A DNA stretch of 64,000 bases from Pleodorina starrii (Eukaryota; Chlorophyta; Chlorophyceae; Chlamydomonadales; Volvocaceae): positions 1 through 64,000 of the forward strand of contig BRXU01000054.1 in NCBI GenBank assembly GCA_030267565.1, read 5' to 3'. Positions 1 to 15,087 of the stretch are shown piece after piece. A program made the position numbers and the translations under genes. The notes beneath the pieces are model-generated. The model did not search any database. It worked only from the letters and a program-made list of their open reading frames with translations, and had not been told where the DNA came from. Every line of letters starts with the position of its first letter. Positions within the stretch are counted from its first letter, which is position 1.

Positions 1-1476
1 CCCTCCCTCCCTCCCTCCCTCCCTCCCTCCCTCCCTCCCTCCTCCCTCCCTCCCTCCCTCCCTCCCTCCCTCCCTCCCTCCCTCCCTCCCTCCCTCCCTC
101 CCTCCCTCCCCTCCTCCCTCCCTCCCTCCCTCCCTCCCTCCCTCCCTCCCTCCCCTCCCTCCCTCCTCCCTCCCTCCCTCCTCCCTCCCTCCCTCCCTCC
201 CTCCCTCCCTCCCTCCCTCCCTCCCTCCCTCCCTCCCTCCCTCCCTCCCTCCCTCCTCCCTCCCTCCCTCCCTCCCTCCCTCCCTCCCTCCCTCCTCCTC
301 CCTCCCTCCCTCCCTCCCTCCCTCCCTCCCTCCCTCCCTCCTCCCTCCCTCCCTCCCTCCTCCCTCCCTCCCTCCCTCCCTCCCTCCCTCCCTCCTCCCT
401 CCCTCCCTCCCTCCCTCCCTCCCTCCCTCCCTCCCTCCCTCCCTCCCTCCCTCCCTCCCTCCTCCTCCCTCCCTCCCTCCTCCCTCCCTCCCTCCCTCCC
501 TCCCTCCTCCCTCCCTCCCTCCCTCCCTCCCCCTCCCTCCCTCCCTCCTCCCTCCCTCCTCCCTCCCTCCCTCCCTCCCTCCCTCCCTCCCTCCCTCCCT
601 CCCTCCCTCCCTCCCTCCTCCCTCCCTCCCTCCCTCCCTCCCTCCCTCCCTCCCTCCCTCCCTCCCTCCCTCCCTCCCTCCCTCCCTCCCTCCCTCCTCC
701 CTCCCTCCCTCCCTCCCTCCCTCCCTCCCTCCCTCCTCCCTCCCTCCCTCCCTCCCTCCCTCCCTCCCTCCCTCCCTCCCTCCCTCCCTCCCTCCCTCCC
801 TCCCTCCCTCCCTCCCTCCCTCCCTCCCTCCCTCCCTCCCTCCCTCCCCTCCCTCCCTCCCTCCCTCCCTCCCTCCCTCCCTCCCTCCCTCCCTCCCTCC
901 CTCCCTCCTCCCTCCCTCCCTCCCTCCCTCCCTCCCTCCCTCCCTCCCTCCCTCCCTCCCTCCCTCCCTCCCTCCCTCCCTCCCTCCCTCCCTCCCTCCC
1001 TCCCTCCCTCCCTCCCTCCCTCCCTCCCTCCCTCCTCCCTCCCTCCCTCCCTCCCCTCCCTCCCTCCCTCCCTCCCTCCCTCCCTCCCTCCCTCCCTCCC
1101 TCCCTCCCCTCCCTCCCTCCCTCCCTCCCTCCCTCCCTCCCTCCCTCCCTCCCTCCCTCCCTCCCTCCCTCCCTCCCTCCCTCCCTCCCTCCCTCCTCCC
1201 TCCCTCCCTCCCTCCCTCCCTCCCTCCCTCCCTCCCTCCCTCCCTCCCTCCCTCCCTCCTCCCTCCCTCCCTCCCTCCCTCCCTCCCTCCCTCCCTCCCT
1301 CCCTCCCTCCCTCCCTCCCTCCCTCCCTCCCTCCCTCCCTCCCTCCCTCCCTCCCTCCCTCCCTCCCTCCCTCCCTCCCTCCCTCCCTCCCTCCCTCCCT
1401 CCCTCCCTCCCTCCTCCCTCCCTCCCTCCCTCCTCCCTCCCTCCCTCCCTCCCTCCCTCCTCCCTCCCTCCCTCCC
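1..1476. repeat. CCCT tetranucleotide satellite
   Basis: This stretch is almost pure CCCT with scattered one-base losses (CCTCC) and a few one-base gains. It stops abruptly at the first non-repeat bases at 1477. The complementary strand reads GGGA repeated, so every four units form a G-quadruplex-capable motif. It follows the last visible exon of the kinase on the minus strand, so it probably lies in an intron or replaces an assembly-collapsed intron; that is inference. Confidence 0.97.
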
Positions 1477-1518
1477 AAGCAAGCAGTCCACAGAGGCAGC
1501 GCCACTGCCGCGATGCTA

Positions 1519-4981
<3,463 letters not shown>

Positions 4982-4986
4982 CTATG

Positions 4987-5012
4987 GCCTGCCGTACGAC
5001 AGTACGGCAGGC
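4987..5012 (-). promoter_or_regulatory. Perfect 11-bp hairpin in the kinase 5' leader
   Basis: GCCTGCCGTAC (4987-4997) and GTACGGCAGGC (5002-5012) pair perfectly around a 4-nt loop. On the minus strand this hairpin ends five bases before the CDKD ATG at 4981. If the transcript starts upstream, it would sit directly in front of the start codon and could hinder scanning. That role is inference. Confidence 0.45.
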
Positions 5013-7666
5013 AGCTGACGGCGATGGCGGCAGAGGCCTCGAGGAGGCGCGCGGTGCGGTGTAATGCGGTGCGGGGACAAGCTGAGGAAGGGAGGAGGGA
5101 AGGGAGGGGGGATGAGGAAGGGAAGTGGTGGCATGGGGAGAGCGCGGGGGGGTTGGGGGCGGGGAAGAGCCTGGTGGAGGGTGCGCAGCGGGCGGGGGGA
5201 GTTTGGGCGCGATGAAGCCGTGCATCACCACCCTTAGTTGCCTGCTTGCACGTTGATTGTGCACGACGAGAACTCAAGACATGCGCCACATCCCCGCATA
5301 GTCGAGCAGGTTTGTATGACGCCCCCTCAGAGGCATACGCCCCCCAGGAACCTTACTAGCTTGGCTGTGTGTTTGCGCGACGGCAAGCTGAGCAGCAAAG
5401 TCCAGTCGCGGAGACGGGGAAGGCAGCAGTCGTCATGGAGCCCCCAGCGCCCTTTTGCACGTGGTTGCGTCAAACAGTTAAAGACCGACCCACCCGAGAA
5501 AGCCCCCGGGGTTTCCGCAGCACACGTCGCCTGCTCTTGATCCGTTCCCAGAGCTCAGATCACTGCATCCTCGAGCGTCCTGCAAGGAAAAGATTCAAGG
5601 CCAGCACAGGTTTGCTTCAATCGGATGAGGAAACACGGCCCGCGCAGTGCTCGACGCTATCATGCTTCTGCAGCGTGCGGCTTTATTGCAGCAGCTAGAA
5701 TTTGTGGCCGCCAGAACAAGGGCACATACCGTCACCCTGAGTGTGTAGGCGCCTTTCTCTACCCGTTTCGCAAAAGCATCGCTACCGTTATACGTGCATT
5801 TCCAGACCCTGCCATATTATCTTACCGAACACGACTTTGAACCCCGGCATTGCGCTAATCTCCCGCCGAAGATAGGCAGGCCCACCACCAATCGGCTTAC
5901 AAGAGAGCACGGCTATCTCGTAAGGTGTTGAGCGCTCGTAGCTAAATTTTATTTTTGCAAAAGATAAGTGTCGCGGACGTGCGGTGCAGCGTGCTGTAGA
6001 CCGGGCGTTCTAGCCGTCCTTGCAACACCACGTGCGTGCCTAACAATCCTCGATACGTCCGATTGCTATCTTCAAGGCGTTCTTTCGCATGAGGACTTGT
6101 TGAATACAGGAGTCTGATGCGAGCAACTGCAGCGGGAAGCTTTTTGCCTCGGTAGCTGTGTTGGGTATACTAAACCGTAACTTTGTTTTGAATTTATCGA
6201 AGAGTATTCTGCCGAGGCCTTCGAGGCATTTCTCTCACGATGAAAACCATATACAATATGGTTATAATCGCATGCAGGATTTCTATCCAATACACTTTTT
6301 CGCACTGCTGGCCTGCCCGTACCGTGCATGCGGACGAGCGGACCGGTGCGGATCACCTGTCGTCCTGTCCACCTCCCAGGGAGGGGAAGACTGACCTCAA
6401 TGATCCTCCAGAATTACCCCCGAACCCTCCGCTTACTATCGTGTGGATGGAGCCTGATGGAGCGCCGATGCGCCGTGCCTGCCACGCAGTCGAACGAACG
6501 TACAGTACCAACGCATGGCAGATTGCCGCCAATGCGCTAACCGCCCAGTGACAACGTGCACATCACAAGTATGTGTCCCGTTTGAATTTGGGTTGATATC
6601 GTTTTAGGTTGCCGTCGATGGTGTCGCATCTTTGGTGCCACACTTTCAGGTTTGTCAGTCGGGCCTCGGGCTCTGGTGTCGACCGTGTCGTTGTCCGGGC
6701 GTCAAGCCCTCGGGGTCTCGATCAAGTTAGAGAGGAAACTGTGCGGATTCTGTTTAAATTTACAGGTTGTTGACAGTACCGTGCTCTTGGAGACGTTCAG
6801 AGACTCGGATGTGCCACCCGGCACCCGCCGTACGCCTGTGATATTTTGGCCATTGTTGTTCGTGTATCCAAAAAGCGCTGGTCTGACCTATTATGCGGAG
6901 TAATAATACCTTGTTGAGTGAATGCTCTTCTGCACGGGATTTGCTGGGCGGAGGAGGGGCCATTGGGTCGGGGAGTGCGGGGAGCCATGACGTACGGTTT
7001 GAGCCTTCGAGTAGGTTTCATGCTTTCATCTGTCGTCGTTCATTGGGGCTGAGCGTGGGCTGCTGCGTCTCGCAACGGGTGCAGGCACCTGCTCGTAGCT
7101 GCAAATCACGTCGGGCTCGTTGTACCGAAAAGCTCCTCTTCTTGTTCGGTATCGCTGCGCCGACACCGAATGCACGCCGCCACGCCCCGCTTGCCACTCT
7201 CGCACGTGGCCCCTGATACACCGTGGGACAGATAAGGAAGTATGTGCAGCTGTAGCAGCATACAGCGGTCCCTATGTGTGGCTTGGACGAAAGTCTAGAT
7301 GTGAAATGCCGCAAGAAGGACCAGCGGTGCGGCAAGTGAGGCATTACATGTGCACGAGCACGTAAATGGCTGGTTTAACATGTGTAACCCCCCCCCCGCG
7401 CACACACAACGGTTATGTCCGTCAAGGGACGCACATTGAGAAACCGTAAACCCTATAGTTGGCTGCTGAGCAGCAGCGCGGTCAAACGCTTTCTGTATTT
7501 GGAACAGGAGACTGCCCTGCTTGGACGACGAGTCAAAGGACGTCGTCACCAGTCGTCACATCCAGCAGCAAACTGCCGCCCGTGCGGGCGTTTGATGATG
7601 GTGGGTTGGTGCCCGGCTGCTGACCGCTTGCGCTCCAATGTCCGCCGCCGCGTGTTCTCTCACCGG

Positions 7667-7741
7667 GTCACCCCGTTGACTCAGTTTGACCCAGTTTGAC
7701 CCGTTGACCCAGTTTGACCCAGTTTGACCCCGTTGACCCAA
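7667..7741. repeat. GTTGACCC / GTTTGACCC tandem array
   Basis: The array alternates GTTGACCCA and GTTTGACCCA units in a 28-bp higher-order period, with two and a half periods visible. Confidence 0.85.
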
Positions 7742-8906
7742 TTACGGCAACCCCGCAGTCCCGAGTCTGCAGCCCAGTGTGACGACCACAACCACACAAC
7801 AACGAACCTGTCTACGGACATTCCAATATTTCCAAACGCGGCCTAGCAAAGCCGTCCATCTCCCTAAGTCCATTGAAGCCTCAGGAGACCCATGGGTCGG
7901 TCCACCTCCCTTAGTCCACGCCTCTGGTTATCGGCCCTAGGCATCTTCCAAGTTCCAACGCCTGTTTCGAATTCGGTGGTCGATCTATGGGAGTACCCTC
8001 AGGTGCAACACCAGGGAGGCGGCGTGGGTCGAATGCCGCCGTTGGCTGTGGGACTTGGGAACCCTCGCTCGTTGACTGGCAACAAGAGTCCGCCTTGCTT
8101 TCAGAAAGCTCGTTTTTAGGGGGTTTTTACCACAAAAGACGCGCAAGAGCTCCGGAACCGGAATCGAAACCGGTCCCGTCACGTGGGCCGGGGCAGTGAC
8201 CGAGAACTGCGCGCGTACTGGAGCGCAGCACACGCCCGCATCTCGACACAGACTGGCGGGGGCCAGCCGCGCGGTTGTCGGAAGGCGATGTAGCGATACC
8301 GGTGCCCGGCAACTGCCCACACGCCCACACGCGTGTCCACGCGTGCCCCACCACCCAACCCCGTAACCCCGTGCGTGCGGTGGCCGCTCCTTCCGGTCTC
8401 GGGCTGCGGCTCTCAGAGACGGCGCCTATGGCCTTCAACCCCCTCCGCTTCAGGCCCTGCAAGCGTCCCTGGAGCCTCTTCCTTCTCCACAGCTCGCTAT
8501 ACGGCCAGCCACCCTGCACAACGGCTCCTCCTCGCACCAACAACACACAGAAAGAGAAAGGAAAAGAAACCCTGACGCCAAGTCCAAACTCTCGCTTTCC
8601 CGCTCCTCCTCGCTTCCTCTCAGTCACTCTCGAGCTTGTTCCAGCGCACATTCAAAGCAGCATTGGGCGATTCTACAGGATTCGTCCGAACTCCGCAGCG
8701 CGTTTCACAGCCGCGCCACAGGTCCCTCTTCGGTCATGATATGCACCCCGAGCGTGGGGCCGAGAGCGCGGGCTGCCGGGATTTTGATTTAGTTCTTGGT
8801 CGTCCTTCACGGAAACAGGAAACTGTCGAGAGCGGGAGGCGGGACGCGGGCCGGGGCCGCGCACGCACCAAACATTCTCTGTCGACGACCGCGGTGTTGG
8901 ATTGCC

Positions 8907-8911
8907 TTACA
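8907..8911 (-). terminator. Candidate TGTAA poly(A) signal of TL29
   Basis: TTACA on the plus strand reads TGTAA on the minus strand, about 390 bases after the TL29 stop. TGTAA is the usual poly(A) signal in volvocine algae. Five bases is weak evidence by itself. Confidence 0.35.
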
Positions 8912-9296
8912 ATTCGAGCCCGCGCGGCGCGGCCCGGCCGCTTGCCGCCTGCCGGCCGCGGATACAGGACAAAAACCGCGCCAGGCCCCCAGGGGCCTAA
9001 AAGGAGGGTGTGGGTATGGGGGCTTCGGAGATCATGCACCCCCGTGCCTCCCCCCCCGCCCCCCGCCTCCAGCGAGACCCTACACCTGCCGCCCTTGCGC
9101 ACAAGCCCGACTTGTCAACTCGACGGAGTGGCTAGGGGGGCTAGCGGTAGCGGTCATCGTCTGGCCCTGAAAAACTCAAAAACCCCTTTCGAAACCCCTT
9201 TCAACCCCTCTTGAAACTCCAGGACACCACCATCCCACCACCACCCGCCCCTCCTCGGTACAAAAACCAACTCCCTCCTGCCCTGCGTGGTTCAGT

Positions 9297-12200
9297 TCAG
9301 AACATCGCGGTGACCTTCTCCGGGTGCAGGTACGCGTCCTTCTTGAAGGTGGCCCCCAGACCGGTCAACAACGTGAAGTAGTCGATGAAGTCAACCTCGT
9401 AGTCTGCGAGGAGGAAAAGGAAAAGGAAAAGGAAAAGGGGAGGCAAGGACAAGTGCGGGCGAGGTTTAGGGTTGGGTTTGAGAGCGCAGCGCGAAAAGGG
9501 GAGGCAAGCACAAGTGAGAGCGCAGCGCGGAAAGGGGAGACAAGGGTTGGACCTTCATCATTGCGCCGCCTCGGCCATCCCTGGACTTGGAGTCATCTGG
9601 AGAGCCCAGGTTGCTGCTACCAGTACGTCTCCTCCCCGTCCCTTTGTGCATGGCACGCAACACCCCCCTTCCCCCTTCCCCGCACCCCGCATTCCCGCAG
9701 CCACCCACCCACCCACTGCCACCCACCCACCCACCGCCACCTACAGCCAGCCACAGCTGCAGCCACCCACCCACCCACCGCCACCCACCCACCCACCCGT
9801 GCGCGTCACGGTCTTGCGCGAGCGGTCGTAGTTCTGCTTGTAGCCCTTGAACGTGGCCGGGTCAGCCGCCACGAAGCGCTCCTCCTCGGCCGCGGGGTCG
9901 GACGCGGCGGCGGTCCACAGGACCAGAGTGGGGCGCTCCCAGAAGGGCGGCTTGGCGGAGAAGAGGCCGGTGCCGACGTTGGAGCCGGGGGCCACACCCA
10001 GCCGCTCCATGAAGGCCTGCAGGGTGAGGAAGTGCGGGGGAGGGAGGAAGTGCGAGGTGAGGGAGTGCGGAAGGGGGGCCATTGCGGGTGAGGAAGTGCG
10101 GGGGAGGGAGGGAGGAATTGTGTATACGGTATGCGCGTGCACTGCGAAGTTAGTGCTGGTGGCAGCCACCAGGCAACGAGCGGCAAGGAGAAGGATCAGA
10201 AAGGACAAGGACAAAGAAAAGGGCAAGGTGGGGACGGAGGACAAGGAGAGGAGGAGGAGAAGAAACGAGGTGCGTACCTTGATCTCCGAGACGGGCGCAT
10301 CCGCGGACGGAACGCGGCCCCCGGCGGCCACGGGTGAGTCCACTCGACCCAGCCGCACCGGCCAGGCGGCGCCGAAGGCGGGACCCGCAATGACGTCGCC
10401 GCCGCTGGCGATCTGCGCGCGCGAGCGCTTGATGCGCGCCCACTCGGCCTGCGTGGTCACCTGCGGGAAAGGCAGGCGGGGCGAGGAGGGAGGGAGGAGA
10501 GGAGGGAGGCGGGCGAGGAGGGAGGCGTTGCGGGGCGAGGAGGGAGGCGGGGAGGGAAGCGAGGCGACGAGGGTGGAAGAGGCGAGGAGGGGGGCGAGAA
10601 GGGTGTTGCGGGTGCGGAGGGTGGTGGGGCGGCAGGGGGCCATCAGCGGCGGCGCTGGCTTGCCGGGGCCTCTACCTCCTGGCGCACCGGACCCTAACGA
10701 CTTCCGCAAGGCGTGTAAGGGAAGCCCACACCCACACACCCACACCCGCACACACAGTGTCTCTCTCCCCTCCCCCTTCCCTCCCCTCCCCCCTCCCCTC
10801 CCACCTTGGCTGCCAGCACCAGCAGGTCCGCCCAGCTGATGGGGCCGGAGCCATCCTCGGCGCCCGCGGCGTCAATCTTGGCCTTTGCCTGTGAACACAC
10901 ATAGAAACACCCGCCAACAGCAGCACCATTAGTAGCAGCAGCAGAAAAGGTGAGCAAGCGACGTGCCATACAAAGCCAGCCAGCCATAGACGTCGCCATA
11001 GAAAGCCAGCGGGTGGGGTGAAGCGGCGACCAAGCGGCAGTCAGAGCGACCCGCGCAAAGAAGGGGGGACAGGAAGTGATATGCTCCCTGCTCCCTGCTT
11101 CCCGCAAAGAAGGGGGGACAGGGAGTGATATGCTCCTTCATTCAAAAATGAGTCACTGCGGACCTCCCCCAAAGATGGGGGAGAGAGGGCGATGAGCGAG
11201 CTGCCTTTGGCTTGTTGGGTGCTGCAGCAAGGCATGGGCGCATGGCCCGCTGAGCCGGGGGGTGGGGGAAGGATGGGGCAAGGCCGGGAAATCATCAACG
11301 GCCCGGGAGCGGCTCGGCAGTGGCGCCCCCACGGGCCCGGAGAGACCCACGGGACACACCCACACACGCACACATACACACACACACACCTGCGCCAGCT
11401 TCTCCACGATGACGTCGAGTCCGGCGTTCTCCGGGCGAGAGAGCTCCTCCCTGGAGTTAAGAGTGGAGTAGAGTGGAGAGTGGAGGGGGGGTGAGGAGAG
11501 ATGAGAGTGGAGTGGAGTGAAGTGGAGCGGAGTGGAGTGGAGTGGAGGAAAGTGGAGTGGAGAGTGGAGAAGCTGGAGAACAGTGGAGTTGAGTGGAGGA
11601 GAGGAGAGGGAAGGAGAGCCGCAGGGCAAGGGGGGCCGGGGGGGCCGGGGCGGGGCAAGGTGAGCCAGGGCGGTTAGAATCACTCGTGTCGCTTAGGCTG
11701 GACGAAGGGACGAAGGGCAGGACGAGGGAATTGGGCAGGGCAGGGCAGGGCAGGGAGACGAAGGAGGGGAGGAAGGCAGCCGCAATGGAGAGGACGGCGG
11801 GGTAAGGAAGAAGCTACCGCCGCGGAGGTACTAAGGGCGACCGAGAACCGGAAGTAGCACATGGAGGGAAGAAGGCACACCCACATCACGCCAAGCCACG
11901 GTCAGAAGGGCGGCATCCACATTGGCATCCGCATCCGCATTCAAATTCACATTCACATGTCGCACCACGGCAGGCACGACAAGCACGGCAGCCACGGAGG
12001 CCACCCCCACCCCCACCACTCACCACCCCCCACCCCCATCCCCACCCCCCATCCCCACCGCCACCACCCCACCCCACCACCCCCACCCCCTGGGGTGCTG
12101 CACTCTGCACTCACGGCAGCACGATGGATCCGTCCAGGCCGCCCGTCTTGGTGGCGGCATCGTACGTGGCGGCGTCGTTCAGCACCAGACGCATGCAGGC

Positions 12201-14766
12201 GGGGGCATCCGCAGCGCCAACCACCTCCTGCGTGCGTGTATCATACATACACATACACATACCGGCGTGAGTGTGCGTGCGGGAGTGTGGGAGTGGGGAA
12301 GCCAGAGAAAGGGGAGCGGGAGTGGCTGACCACCCAGACAGACAGACAGACAGACAGCCGGCGCGCGTGCCTCCTGGTCGTGCGTCGGTTGTCTGTCTGT
12401 CCGTCTGTGGTGGTGGTGGTGGTCGTGTTTTGGTGGCCATGCCATCGACATGTGTGCCGTGTAACGCCCACAGCTGTAACGCCGACAGACTGGCAATGCC
12501 CCCCCTTGCTGAATGAGGTGTGCCCCGCCGCCTGCTGGTTGCTGCTGCTGCTGCTGCTGTGTCACCTCGCCGTCCGCGTCCGCAGCGAGAATGTATGTGC
12601 ACGGCACATACGACGTACGGGGCCCCCAGCGCTCCCCAGTGTCGTACAGCAGTGTAATGTCGTACAGCATTGGGGCGCGCGCGCCACCCCGCGCTTCCCG
12701 ATTATCTCGCAGCGACCCACCGACTGCCCACCCACCCACCCACCCACCCAGCAAATCAGAGGCCTACCAACCCCATTGCTGCGCAATCTCCCACCCCACC
12801 CCACGCCACGCCACAGAACGCCGCCGCCGACGCCAGACGGGCGCTCCTGATCACTTGCACTCGGGTCAGAGACCAGGCACCCCCCCCCAGTCCCCGTCCC
12901 CCCGCTGTCGATAAGTCCATCGGCAGGGGGGTGGTGCCTGGCCTTTGACCCGAGTGCACTTGACCAGTCCAGTCAAACGGTCAAAGAGCAATGGGCAACC
13001 GGTAGGCCACTCGCCAGGTCCCTAGTCTTTGACCCGAGTGCACCCTGATCGGTCCAGGAAGGGCCACCAGCCAGTCAGTCAGGCTGCCACTCGCCACCAG
13101 CAGCAGGCCAGGCCAGGCCAGGCCAGGCCAGGCCAGGCGACACGGAGGCAGGTGGGCTGCCTGATCCGCCGATGTGGCCATTGCCTCTAACCCCGTCCGC
13201 GGAGGGAGGGCCGGAGGATCGGACGTGACTCGCCCCCCCCCGGCGGTGACTCGCCCCGCGGAGGCGGGGCCACGTATAGGCCGGAGCCCGTGAGCGGTAA
13301 CGTATCCCGAGGGGGAGGGAGGGGCGGGAATCTGGCTGCATGCAGCCCCTCCCCCCCAAAAACGGAGGCGGCCTGCCCGGTGTGGCCTCCGCCTGGAGTC
13401 CTGCCCGACCTTGGGTCGCACGAACCTCCCAAAGGCTCCGAGGCCAAACCGTCCAGTTTCTTCCGTCCGGTCCGAGATCCGAGATCCGAAGTCCGGCTCC
13501 ATCTGAGGCCGATCTGAGGCCGGTCCGGTCCGTATGGTCCCGGCCCGCGAGCCCCGTCCAGTCTAATCCGACTCGATCTGAGCCGGGTCCGATCTGAGCC
13601 AGGCCCCATCTGGGTCGGTCCGAGAACCGATCTGGGTCGGTCCGATCCCCCAGTCAGGTTGATGGCCCTCCGCGCACCTTGATGGCGGCCTCCGCGCGGA
13701 GACGAAAGTCCTTGAGCTGCGCCTGCTTCTGAATGAGACCAAGCTGGTCCACCGGCACCAGGGTCTGAGGCAGGGGCCCCGCGGCGGCGGGCTGCGGCAC
13801 CAGCAGCGGCGCGGCCAGGACGGCGGCGCCGGCTGCGGAGGCGGAGGCCGACCGGTTCGAAAGGTCGGAGGAGGGAGGGGGGAGGGAGGTGGGAGGAGGG
13901 GCGAGGGAGGAGGTGAGGTTTTTTTGTTTGAGTGGAAAATAGTCCATGGGAGCAGGCGGGAGGCGACGAGGGGAAAAGTGGGGCGGGGGACGAGCTGGCA
14001 GGGGAGGGGGGAGGCGTGCGCGGTGTGTGGGTAAGGGTGTGTGTATGTGTGTGTATGTGGATGGTTGTGTATGGAGGGGAGGGCGAGAGTTGGTTTTCAG
14101 GAGCTGGGAGGGATCTTGCTGTGCGGGTTTCGATGCGGTGGGGGCGTTATGTTGGCTGTCACAACTGCGCGTGTGTGTGTGCGGCAGCGTGTGAGTTGCA
14201 AAGGCCAGGCTGGCCTTTCCTGAAAAGAGAATTGCGATCGAGGCGCAAGAACGTGCCAGTGCAGCGGAGAATTGAGGCCCCGACCTCAAGGCCTCAACAA
14301 CGCACAAACGGGATGTGTAATGCTGCGGTGCGTACGGACAGCAAGCATGTGCGTGCATGTGTGTGTGGAGTGGACTGGCGCACCACCCCCAGAATCCACG
14401 CCGGCTAGGTCTGAACGATAAAGGGCCTCTAGGTGGTGGACGGTGACACCCGGCAGCTTGACCGCGCGGGCTGACAAGAGCGGCGAGCGACTTGTGCGGT
14501 GATCATGGAGTAGTTAAGGATAACGATTCGTGCTAGCGTCGATTCCAAAGGCAGCGATGGCCCAATTGCTGAGTAAAATAGTTGGATGCCCCGAGCCGTG
14601 CGCTTGCCGGATTACCTGCGCCCAGAAGCTGACGCCTGCCGACGACAATGTCCTCGCGGGCGAGGCTGCACACGACCACTGGAGCACGGGCGCGGCCACC
14701 GCTAGCCTTTGCAGGCGGACCGGATCGGCGAGCCGATCCAGTTGACTTGAAAGCAGCGTGCCGCAT
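9297..14766 (-). CDS. TL29: TL29-like thylakoid lumen protein (ascorbate-peroxidase-related, APX4)
   Basis: This is a lumenal protein of the ascorbate peroxidase superfamily; plant TL29 associates with photosystem II membranes and is reported to lack peroxidase activity. Exons are 14616-14766, 13678-13832, 12115-12227, 11390-11450, 10805-10888, 10278-10460, 9797-10016 and 9297-9403. They sum to 1074 bases with matching phases, giving 357 residues, close to plant TL29. Residues 1-43 look like a stromal transit peptide. RRQLLG at 44-49 plus a hydrophobic run and an Ala-rich cleavage site near 66-69 form a Tat lumen signal. The peroxidase core shows TYDAATKTGG, PEELSRPENAGLD, ISWADLLVLAAK, LGRVD and a C-terminal DFIDYFTLLTGLGA. 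The distal Trp-His pair of active APX is Asn-Asp (about 119-120), and no LSGGHT-type proximal His is seen, so a bound catalytic haem is unlikely. The start is the first ATG compatible with the transit peptide; an upstream in-frame Met also exists. Confidence 0.9.
11052..11137. repeat. Two-copy tandem repeat (about 49 bp)
   Basis: The block GCAAAGAAGGGGGGACAG, then GAGTGATATGCTCC, occurs twice in succession inside a TL29 intron, with a few substitutions. Confidence 0.8.
12852..12963. repeat. Inverted repeat with TGCACTCGGGTCA arms
   Basis: The left arm (about 12852-12888) reads CACTTGCACTCGGGTCAGAG and continues into CCAGGCACC. The right arm (about 12926-12963) carries the reverse complement, GGTGCCTGG..TTTGACCCGAGTGCA. 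A third single arm, TTTGACCCGAGTGCA, recurs near 13027. All are in one TL29 intron. Confidence 0.75.
13104..13138. repeat. GGCCA pentanucleotide run
   Basis: Seven consecutive GGCCA units in a TL29 intron. Confidence 0.9.
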
Positions 14767-15087
14767 GGTGAAAAGTCTGTGCAATGTCGGAGGTGCGAGG
14801 ACCGTCGAACGCTGAGTGCGCCCTAACCTGTGACGGTAGATAATATGAAGTATGATGGACACGCCAGTTGCCTGCAGACGCTGCATGCCTCATGCATGAG
14901 CGACACCACCATGTACGGGCAGATGTGCCGTGAACTGACACCGTCCATTCGCGTTTAAGCGCGCGTTTTCGACAATATTTAAATACAGCGAGGTTCACTT
15001 ACCGCTACAAGGCACGTTTTCTTCCGAGGCCTATCAGTCGCCTCCTCACTGTCGCTGATCCCTCCCAGTTGCTACTCGGAAGCAAAA
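14767..15087. promoter_or_regulatory. Bidirectional promoter region between TL29 and CURT1
   Basis: Only 321 bases separate the start codons of two divergent thylakoid-protein genes. The palindrome TATTTAAATA lies at 14976-14985, about 100 bases before the CURT1 ATG and 210 before the TL29 ATG, and it reads the same in both directions. Shared control of the two genes is inference. Confidence 0.55.

Larger units (their letters stand above)
4982..9296. other. Intergenic region without a supported gene
   Basis: This stretch lies between the kinase start and the TL29 stop. It should hold the kinase promoter and 5' UTR and the TL29 3' UTR. I examined both strands and saw only short frames without a recognisable domain or a consistent exon chain. 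Base composition is visibly less GC-rich around 5500-7600 than in the genes. It contains a perfect 11-bp hairpin next to the kinase start and a tandem GTTGACCC/GTTTGACCC array at 7667-7741. Confidence 0.6.

Noticed and set aside
9324..10839. Plus-strand frames of 255 and 330 codons
   Set aside because: They are antisense to TL29 exons 5-8, which have matching phases and family motifs.
14286..14477. Minus-strand frame MSARAVKLPG as first exon of TL29
   Set aside because: The exon at 14616-14766 provides a Tat transit peptide and joins in phase with exon 2.
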